Source: JAFDZO01 sp044226845 (GTDB lineage: Bacteria > Bacteroidota > Ignavibacteria > Tepidaquicellales > Tepidaquicellaceae). Taken from it: 64,000 bases of DNA. The notes under the pieces were generated by a model. That model was not told where the DNA came from. It was given only the letters and a program-made list of their open reading frames with translations, and ran no database searches. Position numbers and translations under genes: made by a program. The stretch lies in contig JBGAGG010000003.1 of assembly GCA_044226845.1 (NCBI GenBank), positions 309,373 through 373,372 of the forward strand. Direction: 5' to 3'. Shown one piece after another: positions 42,973 to 50,611 of this stretch. Position 1 is the first letter of the stretch. Every line of letters begins with the position of its first letter.

Positions 42973-43089
42973 TGTGGTTTAGTTTTTGTATAGGAAGATA
43001 ATGATGGAGAACGAATTGTTGTAGTCAAAACTCCTGTCACTCTATCTTATTAAGGCTAACTATAAACTTGATAGACCGATGTTCAAATT

Positions 43090-43186
43090 CCTCCCTTGAG
43101 GGAGGTGTCGAGCCAAGGCGAGACGGTGGGTGTTCGTTCAAACACCCCTCCCTTTCACTTCGCGAAAGTACTCCCCTCAAGGGGAG
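43090..43186. repeat. Compound palindromic element (three hairpins)
   Basis: An outer near-palindrome CCTCCCTTGAGGGAGG (43090-43105) and another, CTCCCCTCAAGGGGAG (43171-43186), face each other. Between them is a hairpin GGGTGTT (43128-43134), CGTTCA, AACACCC (43141-43147). No coding sequence inside. It is a variant of the same family as the palindromes that flank the DUF559 genes. Confidence 0.75.
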
Positions 43187-43252
43187 AATTCTTATGCCAG
43201 TTAAGTATATAATCGTATTATAAGTAGAGGGAATAGAAGCATACATATAAAA

Positions 43253-43299
43253 AAAACAGCCGACCAATGGTGAATTACGGGGCATCGGAAGGCTGTTTT
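43253..43299 (-). terminator. Terminator of the T9SS gene at 43307-44035
   Basis: AAAACAGCC (43253-43261) and GGCTGTTTT (43291-43299) form a 9-bp stem around a 29-base loop with an inner CCGA/TCGG pairing. On the minus strand it is followed by a T-run. Confidence 0.75.
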
Positions 43300-43306
43300 A
43301 ATAGTA

Positions 43307-44035
43307 TTATTTTACTAATACCATACTCTTTGTTGAAGTAAAATCTTCAGTTCTTAAAGTGTAATAGTATATTCCGGATGATAATGCTGACGCATTAAAA
43401 TCTGCTTTGTATTCACCGGCATTCAGTCTCTCATTGTTAACAAGATTTGCAACTTCTTTACCCATCATATCATAAACTTTTAAGCTTACGTTCTGATTTT
43501 TAGGGATGGAGAAATTGATATTGGTTGTAGGGTTGAACGGATTCGGATAGTTCTGCTTCAATTCAAAATTTTTAACAACCGAATTGACAGGAGTAATACC
43601 AACTGTTCCTCTTCTTACATAAAATGTTCTTTCAACAAATTCAGAAGTATTGTCTACATTAAACAGTTTAACTTTTACTGTACCTACTCCGTTATTTGGT
43701 ACATACCAGGTTACATCCATTGTATCCTGTTGCCCGGGATTTAAAATAATCATATCGGGTGCAGGAGGAATCACATCAATAAACTCGGCATAGCACAGTC
43801 CGTAACAAAGTGAACTTGACCATCCGGTCGGAATTGAATTGAAAGTTCTCTGCAGTCTTAAATGCGCCACTGAGGAACCTGTGTTTTTCATATATGCAAA
43901 AGTATAGGCTGCATCAGGTTCAACGCCCGCATATACAACTGTATCAGCTCCTATTCTTACAAATTGAAAGCTTTGCGAGTATGCGCCTGTTGCAAAAGCG
44001 AATACTGCTAACAAAATTAGTAAAGTTTTTTTCAT
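43307..44035 (-). CDS. Secreted protein with T9SS sorting domain
   Basis: 242 residues. Signal peptide (KKTLLILLAVFAFATGAYSQ), about 130 residues of beta-sandwich-like sequence with no known family (a pair of Cys in S-L-C-Y-G-L-C-Y), then the sorting domain (K-Q-N-Y-P-N-P-F-N-P-T-T, ending K-S-M-V-L-V-K). Likely secreted or surface-attached; function unknown. Confidence 0.8.
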   Translation of the reverse strand: MKKTLLILLAVFAFATGAYSQSFQFVRIGADTVVYAGVEPDAAYTFAYMKNTGSSVAHLRLQRTFNSIPTGWSSSLCYGLCYAEFIDVIPPAPDMIILNPGQQDTMDVTWYVPNNGVGTVKVKLFNVDNTSEFVERTFYVRRGTVGITPVNSVVKNFELKQNYPNPFNPTTNINFSIPKNQNVSLKVYDMMGKEVANLVNNERLNAGEYKADFNASALSSGIYYYTLRTEDFTSTKSMVLVK

Positions 44036-44061
44036 TAGTTTTAGTTGGTATAGTTGATGAA

Positions 44062-44556
44062 TTAATTTAATAAGCCTTGTAATCTGTTGAAGTTCTGCAT
44101 AGCTGCAAGATAGTCAGGGGCAAGCTCTTTTGCTTTTCTGTATTCTTCAACAGCTTCAAACCACAGACCTTTCATTTCAAATGCTCTTCCTAAATTCAGG
44201 TGAGCGAAATGATAAGCGTCATATCGTTTGGAATTTAATGCCATTTCGATATATGGAATTGCCTCTTCCACTTTTCTTTGTGCAAGCAGGTATGCGCCAA
44301 TATCGTTATACGGATTTCCGTAATCGGGGTCTATTTCAATTGCGTTCTTACATTCTTCAATGCCTTTTTCATAATCGCCAAGAAGTGAATATGTCCATCC
44401 TAAAAAAGTATATGCTTCAGGTGTTGGAAATAATTCTATAGATAAATTGTAGTTCTCTATTGCTTCTTCGAGTAAACCTTCTGATTGTAATTGGAATGCC
44501 TTATTAAAATAATCCTTTGACTGTTCAACTAAATTCTTATAATAATTTTCTTTCAT
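44062..44556 (-). CDS. Tetratricopeptide-repeat protein
   Basis: 164 residues, cytoplasmic (no signal). At least three TPR units are visible: EEAIENYNLSIELFPTPEAY, YEKGIEECKNAIEIDPDYGN, and WFEAVEEYRKAKELAPDYLA, with the usual small-residue and Tyr/Pro positions. It serves as a protein-protein scaffold; partner unknown. A 348-base gap follows before the divergent purine nucleoside phosphorylase. Confidence 0.85.
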   Translation of the reverse strand: MKENYYKNLVEQSKDYFNKAFQLQSEGLLEEAIENYNLSIELFPTPEAYTFLGWTYSLLGDYEKGIEECKNAIEIDPDYGNPYNDIGAYLLAQRKVEEAIPYIEMALNSKRYDAYHFAHLNLGRAFEMKGLWFEAVEEYRKAKELAPDYLAAMQNFNRLQGLLN

Positions 44557-44904
44557 AAGTATTTTAATATTATAACCTAACTACTCATATTTAAAGTTTC
44601 ATGTGAACAAACATAGCAGTATTGAAAAGTATTTTCAAGGTTTAAAAAACTATTTCGCAGAACCGGTAATTTAACCACAGAGAACACAGATATAATCACA
44701 GAATACACAGAAAAGAATATCAATTAAGGATTTTAACCAGGTATAGATTCACAATTTTTATCTCTGCGCTCTCCGTGAAATAATCTGTGTCCTCTGTGGT
44801 TAGTTTTCAAAAAAGTTTGATTTCACTTTCTTATTACATAAAAATTTAAAATATTCAATTTAACACGATTTTTGATATAAATTAAAACGAGATACCGAGA
44901 ATTA
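44557..44904. other. Intergenic region between divergent genes
   Basis: It contains the CACAGA inverted-repeat element at 44671-44802. Nothing else recognised; promoters of both flanking genes are expected here. Confidence 0.5.
44671..44802. repeat. CACAGA-word inverted-repeat element, copy 3
   Basis: The left arm from 44671 (TTAACCACAGAGAACACAGA) and the right arm ending 44802 (TGTGTCCTCTGTGGTTA) are reverse complements over the outer ~15 bases and imperfect further in. The AT-rich centre is about 60 bases. No frame inside. Confidence 0.8.
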
Positions 44905-45603
44905 ATGAGTTTAACGGGGGTAATACTGGGTTCGGGCTTGAACAAGTTTTCAGATGAGATTCAAAATCCGGATGTTTTGCTGAAAGACGATTCCGGCTTT
45001 CATAAAAGAAAAATCATTAAAGGCACAATAAATAAAAAACCCATTGTCGTATTCGAGGGCAGAAGCCACTTTTACGAAGGATATACGCAGGACATGGTTT
45101 TCCAGAATGTAAATAAGGCAATTGAGCTTGGCGTCACAAATTTAATTATAACAAATGCTGCCGGCGGTGTAAACCTTAATTACAAAGTCGCTGACTTGAT
45201 GCTCATTACTTCGCATATCGATCTGATGAACAGGAGAATTTTCCAGCCTAATAAATCGTGCTATCACCATCCCTCTCTCAATAAAATTTTATCGCTTGCC
45301 CGCGATAATAAAATTAAGTTAAGAAGAGGAACATACGCTGCTTCATCGGGTCCCGCTTATGAGAGCAAAGCAGAGATACTTATGCTGAGAAAAATGGGAG
45401 CAGATGCTATCGGCATGTCCACCATCCCCGAAATTCTCTACGCAAAGAAAAACAACATTAACGTTGTAGGGATTTCCTGCATTACAAATCTTCTGCGTGT
45501 TTCCAATAACGGAAAGACAGAGCACTCCGAAGTTGTTGAAGCAGGACTAAGCGCATTCAGGAATTTTTCAAATCTTCTGCGGACAATCGTTTCAAATTCT
45601 TAG
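44905..45603 (+). CDS. punA: Purine nucleoside phosphorylase (class I, trimeric type)
   Basis: Cleaves purine nucleosides with phosphate in purine salvage. 232 residues, slightly short for the family (about 270). Motifs in order: VILGSGLNKF (phosphate loop), G-R-S-H-F-Y-E-G-Y, TNAAGGVN, SSGPAYESKAEI (Glu at purine site), AIGMSTIPE, and S-C-I-T-N (Asn for base binding). Starts ATG 44905; the frame is bounded upstream by an AT-rich region. Next gene tatD follows after 32 bases. A 5'-methylthioadenosine phosphorylase is the main alternative; the Glu/Asn pair favours PNP. Confidence 0.88.
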   Translation: MSLTGVILGSGLNKFSDEIQNPDVLLKDDSGFHKRKIIKGTINKKPIVVFEGRSHFYEGYTQDMVFQNVNKAIELGVTNLIITNAAGGVNLNYKVADLMLITSHIDLMNRRIFQPNKSCYHHPSLNKILSLARDNKIKLRRGTYAASSGPAYESKAEILMLRKMGADAIGMSTIPEILYAKKNNINVVGISCITNLLRVSNNGKTEHSEVVEAGLSAFRNFSNLLRTIVSNS

Positions 45604-45635
45604 TTCAAAATCTTTAATATCAAACTTACAATTAA

Positions 45636-46400
45636 ATGATAGTTGATACTCACGCCCATCTTTATTACGAAGATATATTAAATAGCATAGATGATATTTT
45701 AAAGCGCGCCGAAGATGCAGGCATAGAAAAAATAATTGCTCCCGCCGTTGATTATAAAACATCAATTCAGCTGCTTGAGCTGACAGCAAAGTATCCCATG
45801 ATATATGCAGCGCTTGGCATTCATCCTACCGATGTAAATAAATATGAGTATTCCGAATTAGAGAAGATAGAAAAGCTGTTTGATAATGAAAAGGTTGTCG
45901 GAGTCGGTGAAACGGGACTCGATTACTATTGGGATACATCTTACAACGATAAGCAAAAAGAATTTTTCAGAATGCACATTGAAATTGCAAAATCAAGAGA
46001 GCTCCCTGTGATAATCCATACACGCAATTCAATTGACGATGCAATACAGGTGGTGAAAGATAATTACAGTGATAAGCTGAAAGGGCAATTTCACTGCTTC
46101 GACGGAACAACTGAACAGCTTGATAAGGTGATGGAGCTCAAAACATTCTATGTTTCCTTCACAGGAAATGTAACATATAAAAAATATGCTTTCAGTGAGA
46201 CGGTTGCAAAAGTCCCTATGAACAGGATTTTATCAGAGACGGATTCTCCCTTCCTCTCACCTCTCCCCCACCGCGGAAAACCAAACGAGCCATCTTATAT
46301 CGTAAACACTATAAAAAAAGTCGCAGAGTTTAAAAATGTAAGTGAAGAAGAGATGAAGAAGAGTTTCAGGGAGAATGTGAAGTCGTTGTTTGGGATTTAA
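45636..46400 (+). CDS. tatD: TatD family metal-dependent hydrolase/DNase
   Basis: 254-residue TIM-barrel hydrolase. Metal ligands are visible: D-T-H-A-H-L, then G-I-H-P-T-D, VVGVGETGLDYYW (Glu), IIHTRNS (His), HCFDG (His) and S-E-T-D-S-P (Asp). Acts on 3' ends of DNA/RNA or in quality control in other bacteria. The start ATG 45636 lies 32 bases after the PNP gene. A DUF559 element begins 34 bases downstream. Confidence 0.92.
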   Translation: MIVDTHAHLYYEDILNSIDDILKRAEDAGIEKIIAPAVDYKTSIQLLELTAKYPMIYAALGIHPTDVNKYEYSELEKIEKLFDNEKVVGVGETGLDYYWDTSYNDKQKEFFRMHIEIAKSRELPVIIHTRNSIDDAIQVVKDNYSDKLKGQFHCFDGTTEQLDKVMELKTFYVSFTGNVTYKKYAFSETVAKVPMNRILSETDSPFLSPLPHRGKPNEPSYIVNTIKKVAEFKNVSEEEMKKSFRENVKSLFGI

Positions 46401-46433
46401 GAATTAAGATTTTAGAATTTGAGTTCAACACAA

Positions 46434-46474
46434 GCTTCCCCCTCCTTACGAAGGAGGGGGACTGAGGGGGCGGT
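46434..46474. repeat. Left inverted repeat of DUF559 element 1
   Basis: GCTTCCCCCTCCTT, loop ACG, AAGGAGGGGGACTGAGGGGG then CGG. The hairpin stem is CCCCCTCCTT 46438-46447 with AAGGAGGGGG 46451-46460. It is the reverse complement, with three or four changes over 40 bases, of the repeat at 46850-46888. ATG of the DUF559 gene follows nine bases later. Confidence 0.88.
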
Positions 46475-46482
46475 TAAACACA

Positions 46483-46848
46483 ATGGAAATCTTCAATAAA
46501 AAAGAATCTAAACAAGTACGAAAAATCTTAAGGAAAAATTCAACCCAAGCTGAGCATTTGCTATGGCAAGAATTACGTGGCAAAAAATTGCTTGACACAA
46601 AGTTTAAAAGACAATTTTCAGTTGATAAGTATATATTAGATTTTTTTTGTCCTCAACTAAATCTCGTCATCGAACTTGATGGAGATATTCATTTAGAAAA
46701 AGAAGCTGTTGAATATGACAAAATAAGAACTATTTTTTTAAATGGACTTGGATTAAAAGTAATTCGATTTACGAATGATGAAGTATTTGAAAATCTATCG
46801 TTAGTTTTGGAGAAAATAGAAAATGAAATTTTAAACTCGGGGGTTTAA
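46483..46848 (+). CDS. DUF559 (Vsr/PD-(D/E)XK-like) endonuclease-domain protein, copy 1
   Basis: 121 residues, one domain. It opens with a helical part: LRKNSTQAEHLLWQELRGKK, a standard DUF559 signature. The core is F-K-R-Q-F-S-V-D-K-Y-I-L-D-F-F and L-V-I-E-L-D-G-D-I-H, where Asp in I-L-D and Glu in E-L-D-G-D form the predicted metal site of the Vsr-like fold. It ends with the strand V-I-R-F-T-N-D-E-V. About 71 of 121 positions are identical to copy 2 at 52518-52883, with no gaps, by hand count. It is enclosed by inverted palindromic repeats that start within ten bases of both ends, so gene and repeats seem to be one element. Related nucleases act in mismatch repair or as homing-type enzymes; the function here is unknown. 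Confidence 0.85.
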   Translation: MEIFNKKESKQVRKILRKNSTQAEHLLWQELRGKKLLDTKFKRQFSVDKYILDFFCPQLNLVIELDGDIHLEKEAVEYDKIRTIFLNGLGLKVIRFTNDEVFENLSLVLEKIENEILNSGV

Positions 46849-46849
46849 A

Positions 46850-46888
46850 ACCGCCCCCTTAATCCCCCTCCTTCGTAAGGAGGGGGAC
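46850..46888. repeat. Right inverted repeat of DUF559 element 1
   Basis: ACCGCCCCCTTAAT, then CCCCCTCCTT (46864-46873), loop CGT, AAGGAGGGGG (46877-46886). The loop is the reverse complement of the left loop ACG. The start of the repeat overlaps the end of the gene by less than ten bases. Confidence 0.88.
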
Positions 46889-47191
46889 ATTAGAGTTTAT
46901 ACAAAAATAAGTTAAACATTTTATATTTTACTTCTGCCAATATTAATAGACTTTCTTAAATAGTATTATTGTTCTTAAAAGTTAAATTGCACTTGTAACT
47001 CCTAAATCACACAAGCTTCCCCCCCTCCTTCGAAAGGAGGGGGAACAAAGCAAATCCGTACAATATATAAAGGCACAACAATTGATGTAACAACCAATAA
47101 CTGAAAGCTTCATTTTTGGTTTTTCCAATGAAAATGCTTATTTTTAACTAGTATTCACCAAATACAAAAAACTAAACCTTTACAAAACACA
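46889..47191. other. Intergenic region, one solitary hairpin
   Basis: AT-rich apart from the hairpin at 47015-47045; no gene seen. The promoter of the following secreted-protein gene is expected towards 47150. Confidence 0.45.
47015..47045. repeat. Solitary C/G-rich hairpin
   Basis: GCTTCC, then CCCCCTCCTT (47021-47030), loop CGA, AAGGAGGGGG (47034-47043). It has the same core as the DUF559 repeats but lacks the ACTGAGGGGGCGG arm. It lies about 130 bases after the right repeat of element 1. Confidence 0.85.
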
Positions 47192-48394
47192 ATGAAGAAA
47201 CTACTTTTAGTAGTCGTTCTTTTCGTATTTACTTCTTATTCATACTCAACTCCTAAAAAATTCCTGTTCGATGCTACTCTGGGAGAGACATCCGGAAATG
47301 CTGACTGGGTAATTGATGAAGACACAAATCCGCAAAGATTTCCTACACCATTACAATCAACTGTAACACAATCAACAACTGAAAACTACTGGAAAGGCGC
47401 TATATCAGCATGGGGCATAGCTCTTGTGCAGCTTGGAAACACTGTGGAAACTCTGCCATCAACAGCTGCAATTACCTTTGGCAATACATCGAATGTTCAG
47501 GACTTATCCAATTACGACGTATTCATTATAGATGAACCGAATAATTCTTTTACTGCCTCTGAGAAAGCAGCAATAATACACTTCGTGCAAAACGGCGGCG
47601 GATTATTTTTAGTATCTGACCACGCAGGAGCAGATAGAGACGGCGACGGCTGGGATGCTGTTCACGCAATAAATGACCTAATGAGAAATAACTCTGTGCA
47701 GCCTTATCCGTTCGGGATTACACTCGATTCTGTTACATTCTCAGAAACATCTGTAAATATTTTATCTTCATCGAGCGGTCATCCGATCCTTAACGGAAGC
47801 ACAGGACCGGTTCAGCAATTAAAATTTTCAAGCGGCACATCGATGTCGATTAACACAACACAGAATCCAAATGCAAAAGGTGTAATCTGGAAGAACGGTT
47901 CAGCGCAGGGAAACATAAATATTATGTGCGCAACATCTATATTAGGAACAGGCAGAGTTTGTTTGATTGGAGACAGCTCCCCTTGCGATGACGGAACAGG
48001 AGCCTCGGGAAACACACTTTATCCGGGATGGACTGAGCTTGGTACGAACCACTCAAGTTTATTTTTAAATGCTTCATTATGGGTAGCTAAGCTTTCAGGT
48101 TTAACTTCAATTGCCAACAATACAATACCGGTAAATTTTAAACTGGAGCAGAATTATCCGAACCCGTTTAACCCATCGACGAAGATAAATTTTTCAATTC
48201 CGAAATCTGAATTTGTTACTTTGAAGATATACAATTTAATCGGCAAGGAAGTTAAAACATTGGTATCGGAAAATTTGAATTCAGGAAATTACGAATATAC
48301 TTTTTCGGGAAGTGAACTTTCATCCGGAGTATATTTTTATAATATTACAACTCAGGACTTTTCAGAAACAAAATCTATGACACTTATAAAATAA
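47192..48394 (+). CDS. Secreted GATase-like/ThuA-like protein with T9SS sorting domain
   Basis: 400 residues. Signal peptide (KKLLLVVVLFVFTSYSYS). The catalytic-looking domain covers about residues 25-290: F-L-F-D-A-T-L-G-E-T-S-G-N-A-D-W-V-I-D-E, L-S-N-Y-D-V-F-I-I-D-E-P, F-V-Q-N-G-G-G-L-F-L-V-S-D-H-A-G-A-D-R-D-G-D-G-W-D. This pattern is typical of ThuA/DUF4350-like class-I-amidotransferase folds, with G-G-G-L-F-L-V-S-D in the nucleophile-elbow position but without a Cys. The sorting domain follows (E-Q-N-Y-P-N-P-F-N-P-S-T, ending K-S-M-T-L-I-K). Function unknown. Confidence 0.78.
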   Translation: MKKLLLVVVLFVFTSYSYSTPKKFLFDATLGETSGNADWVIDEDTNPQRFPTPLQSTVTQSTTENYWKGAISAWGIALVQLGNTVETLPSTAAITFGNTSNVQDLSNYDVFIIDEPNNSFTASEKAAIIHFVQNGGGLFLVSDHAGADRDGDGWDAVHAINDLMRNNSVQPYPFGITLDSVTFSETSVNILSSSSGHPILNGSTGPVQQLKFSSGTSMSINTTQNPNAKGVIWKNGSAQGNINIMCATSILGTGRVCLIGDSSPCDDGTGASGNTLYPGWTELGTNHSSLFLNASLWVAKLSGLTSIANNTIPVNFKLEQNYPNPFNPSTKINFSIPKSEFVTLKIYNLIGKEVKTLVSENLNSGNYEYTFSGSELSSGVYFYNITTQDFSETKSMTLIK

Positions 48395-48419
48395 TTTGTC
48401 CTCTACAATAAAATTTCGA

Positions 48420-48453
48420 AATCCGCTTAATTTATTTTGAGCGGATTCTTTTT
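48420..48453. terminator. Hairpin terminator between convergent genes
   Basis: AATCCGCT (48420-48427) and AGCGGATT (48440-48447), 12-base loop, then CTTTTT. It ends the T9SS gene at 47192-48394 and can serve the convergent beta-helix gene. Confidence 0.8.
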
Positions 48454-49567
48454 ATGTGTTAGAATTATCAGATGTAAGTACTCCTGCCACCCCGGATTTT
48501 TTCACAAGAAATTCACACTGCCTGCTGTCAGTACCTTTTATGTTACCCGTTATCATGATATCTTTTGCATTCTCTAAATAAATTACACCTGCATAACCGT
48601 TCTGCTGGTTGTCTTTTATTCTCTGTTCAAAAATATTATTGGCTATTGTAACGTTTCTGAAAGGCTGTACTTTACCCGGACTTCTCTGAATTTTAATCAT
48701 GTATGATTCCATATCATTTTCCAGACTTTCCGAACGGATTACATTACCTGTGATAGAAACATTATTGTAAGTAAAAGCAGAGTCTGAATTATCTGTCCGT
48801 TGAAGCACGATTGCATCTTCGCGGGCGTTTTCAATTATGTTTTGTGAGATGATTGTTGAGTTAATCCCCTCTTCCGTATAAATATTGTTAACAGGTTTAT
48901 CATCGTAGCTGTTGGCAGTTGTTCCATTAAGATGATTGTTTAAAATTCTGAAAGGTCCGCCTTCAAGTCTTAGATTTCTGAACTTTGAGCCGATATTGCA
49001 GTTCATTACCCATGAATCATATGCGCTTGAATCAAATGCAATTGCTTCGCTATCATCACCTGTACAGGAAATATCACAAAGATTAATAATATTAAGTAAA
49101 CATCCGCCGGTGCTGCTTTCAATTCTTATTCCCGATTGTTTTATATTTCTCATTCTGAGGTTTTCAAAACGGGATTCTGAAAAATCCCCGTATATTCCGT
49201 TGCCTGAATTCGCGCTTTGCCCTTCAATAGTAAAATTATTAAGATTGGCATAAAGAGTATGCCCGTTTGAATTAAATCCGTCAGTATCCCCTCTCAGAAA
49301 AATTTTTGTTTCAGTTTTATTGTGACCTGATAAATTTAATGAATCAAAAACAGTTACAGGTGAATCTATAAAATAATCACCTGGAAGTAAAAGGATTGGT
49401 ATGGGGCAGTAATTTCCGCCGGAATCTTTTGCAGAATCAATAGCCTGATTGATTGTTGCTGCTGCATCATCATTATAGCTATTCACAACAAAATCTGCAT
49501 TTGAACGTAAATCATTATGTGTGTTATAAGCTGCAACTGTAATTGAGAATTTACTCTGATATGACAT
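48452..49567 (-). CDS. Right-handed beta-helix repeat protein
   Basis: 371 residues, no signal peptide visible. The middle (about 130-340) contains repeated short turns rich in Asn and Ile (for example F-E-N-L-R-M-R-N-I, V-S-I-T-G-N-V-I-R-S, V-T-I-A-N-N-I-F-E-Q). These are typical of pectate-lyase-type parallel beta-helices (CASH/PbH1 repeats) used by polysaccharide lyases and tail-spike proteins. The first 120 residues include I-N-Q-A-I-D-S-A-K and L-L-P-G-D-Y-F-I-D, as at the start of many such proteins. Ligand and export route unknown. Confidence 0.75.
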   Translation of the reverse strand: MSYQSKFSITVAAYNTHNDLRSNADFVVNSYNDDAAATINQAIDSAKDSGGNYCPIPILLLPGDYFIDSPVTVFDSLNLSGHNKTETKIFLRGDTDGFNSNGHTLYANLNNFTIEGQSANSGNGIYGDFSESRFENLRMRNIKQSGIRIESSTGGCLLNIINLCDISCTGDDSEAIAFDSSAYDSWVMNCNIGSKFRNLRLEGGPFRILNNHLNGTTANSYDDKPVNNIYTEEGINSTIISQNIIENAREDAIVLQRTDNSDSAFTYNNVSITGNVIRSESLENDMESYMIKIQRSPGKVQPFRNVTIANNIFEQRIKDNQQNGYAGVIYLENAKDIMITGNIKGTDSRQCEFLVKKSGVAGVLTSDNSNT

Positions 49568-49705
49568 AGGAATTGGGGTTTGGTTAACATAAATTTCAAT
49601 AAAAGATTTTATTATATCAAGTTTAATAAGATTTCAATTAATTCTTCATTCTTAATTCTGAATTTTTCCTTTATATTTGTTTAAACTCTTTAAATTAATT
49701 CAACT

Positions 49706-50158
49706 ATGAAAAATTACAAACTATTTAGTCCTGATATGGGAGACGGAGGCTCAGTTCCACCACCTCCGCCGCCGCCGCCAAATTATAATCCACCACCGCC
49801 ACCGCCGCCGCCGAGTTATAATCCTCCTCCGCCGCCGCCACCGCCGGCTTTTGGCAATACTCAATACGGAGGCGTTGACCAGAACAAGGCTAGTACAAAT
49901 GCAATCGTTGCATTGATACTTGGCATAGCTGCCTGGGTTTTAACATGTTCATTATTAACCGCTATACCTGCGTGGATCATCGGTAAAAAAGAGCTTAACG
50001 CTATTAACGAAGGACGTTCCTCTGAAGCAGGACGCTCAATGGCAACAATCGGTATGTGGCTTGGCATAGTTAATACTATTGTTTCAATCATTGCATTGAT
50101 CATTGGATTTATCATATTCATATTCGGAATTTTTGCCAGTGCCGTACAGAATACATGA
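49706..50158 (+). CDS. Proline-rich membrane protein (DUF4190-type)
   Basis: 150 residues. A short start (KNYKLFSPDMGDGGS) leads into three proline tracts of eight, separated by N-Y-N or S-Y-N. The DNA consists of near-perfect repeats of CCG/CCA/CCT. The second half has two hydrophobic segments (AIVALILGIAAWVLTCSLL, the stretch around TIVSIIALIIGFIIFIFGIF) with I-G-K-K-E-L-N-A-I and G-R-S-M-A-T-I-G-M-W-L-G-I between them, the DUF4190 pattern. Its stop overlaps the dut start (ATGA). Role unknown; proline tracts often tether domains across the envelope. Confidence 0.75.
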   Translation: MKNYKLFSPDMGDGGSVPPPPPPPPNYNPPPPPPPPSYNPPPPPPPPAFGNTQYGGVDQNKASTNAIVALILGIAAWVLTCSLLTAIPAWIIGKKELNAINEGRSSEAGRSMATIGMWLGIVNTIVSIIALIIGFIIFIFGIFASAVQNT

Positions 50159-50598
50159 TAGTTTTATACAAAAAATTTGACGCTTCTAAAGAAGCATTTA
50201 TACCCGAATATAAAACCTCAGGCTCTGCAGGCGCAGACCTGAGGTCTTCTTCTTCTGAAATAATTTCATTAAAGCAGGGAGAAAGAAAATTAATACCCAC
50301 AAATCTTATAATTGAACTTACCGAAGGTTATGAAGCACAAGTTCGCCCAAGAAGCGGACTTGCACTGAACCACGGAGTTACGGTTTTAAATACTCCAGGC
50401 ACAATTGATTCTGATTACCGCGGTGAAGTTAAAGTGCTTCTTGTAAACTTCGGTGAAAATGATTTTGAAATAAATTTCGGCGACAGAATTGCCCAGCTTG
50501 TAATTGCAAAACACGAACGCGCAGTGTTTACCGAAGATGAAAATTTATCCGAGACTGAACGCGCTGCCGGCGGATACGGAAGTACCGGCGTAAAATAA
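50155..50598 (+). CDS. dut: dUTP diphosphatase
   Basis: 147-residue trimeric dUTPase that keeps uracil out of DNA. The five motifs are visible: S-G-S-A-G-A-D-L-R (1), R-P-R-S-G-L-A (2), G-T-I-D-S-D-Y-R-G-E-V (3), R-I-A-Q-L-V-I (4), and the C-terminal A-A-G-G-Y-G-S-T-G (5). Start ATG overlaps the preceding stop by four bases. rsmI follows 13 bases later. Confidence 0.95.
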   Translation: MIVLYKKFDASKEAFIPEYKTSGSAGADLRSSSSEIISLKQGERKLIPTNLIIELTEGYEAQVRPRSGLALNHGVTVLNTPGTIDSDYRGEVKVLLVNFGENDFEINFGDRIAQLVIAKHERAVFTEDENLSETERAAGGYGSTGVK

Positions 50599-50611
50599 AA
50601 ATCACAATAAC

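Noticed and set aside
43037..43285. Minus-strand open frame of 82 codons
   Set aside because: It consists mainly of the compound palindromic element and the terminator next to it.
46434..46888. CRISPR array or classical insertion sequence
   Set aside because: The repeats are inverted and flank a single gene, there are no spacers, and the protein is not a DDE, HUH or serine/tyrosine transposase.
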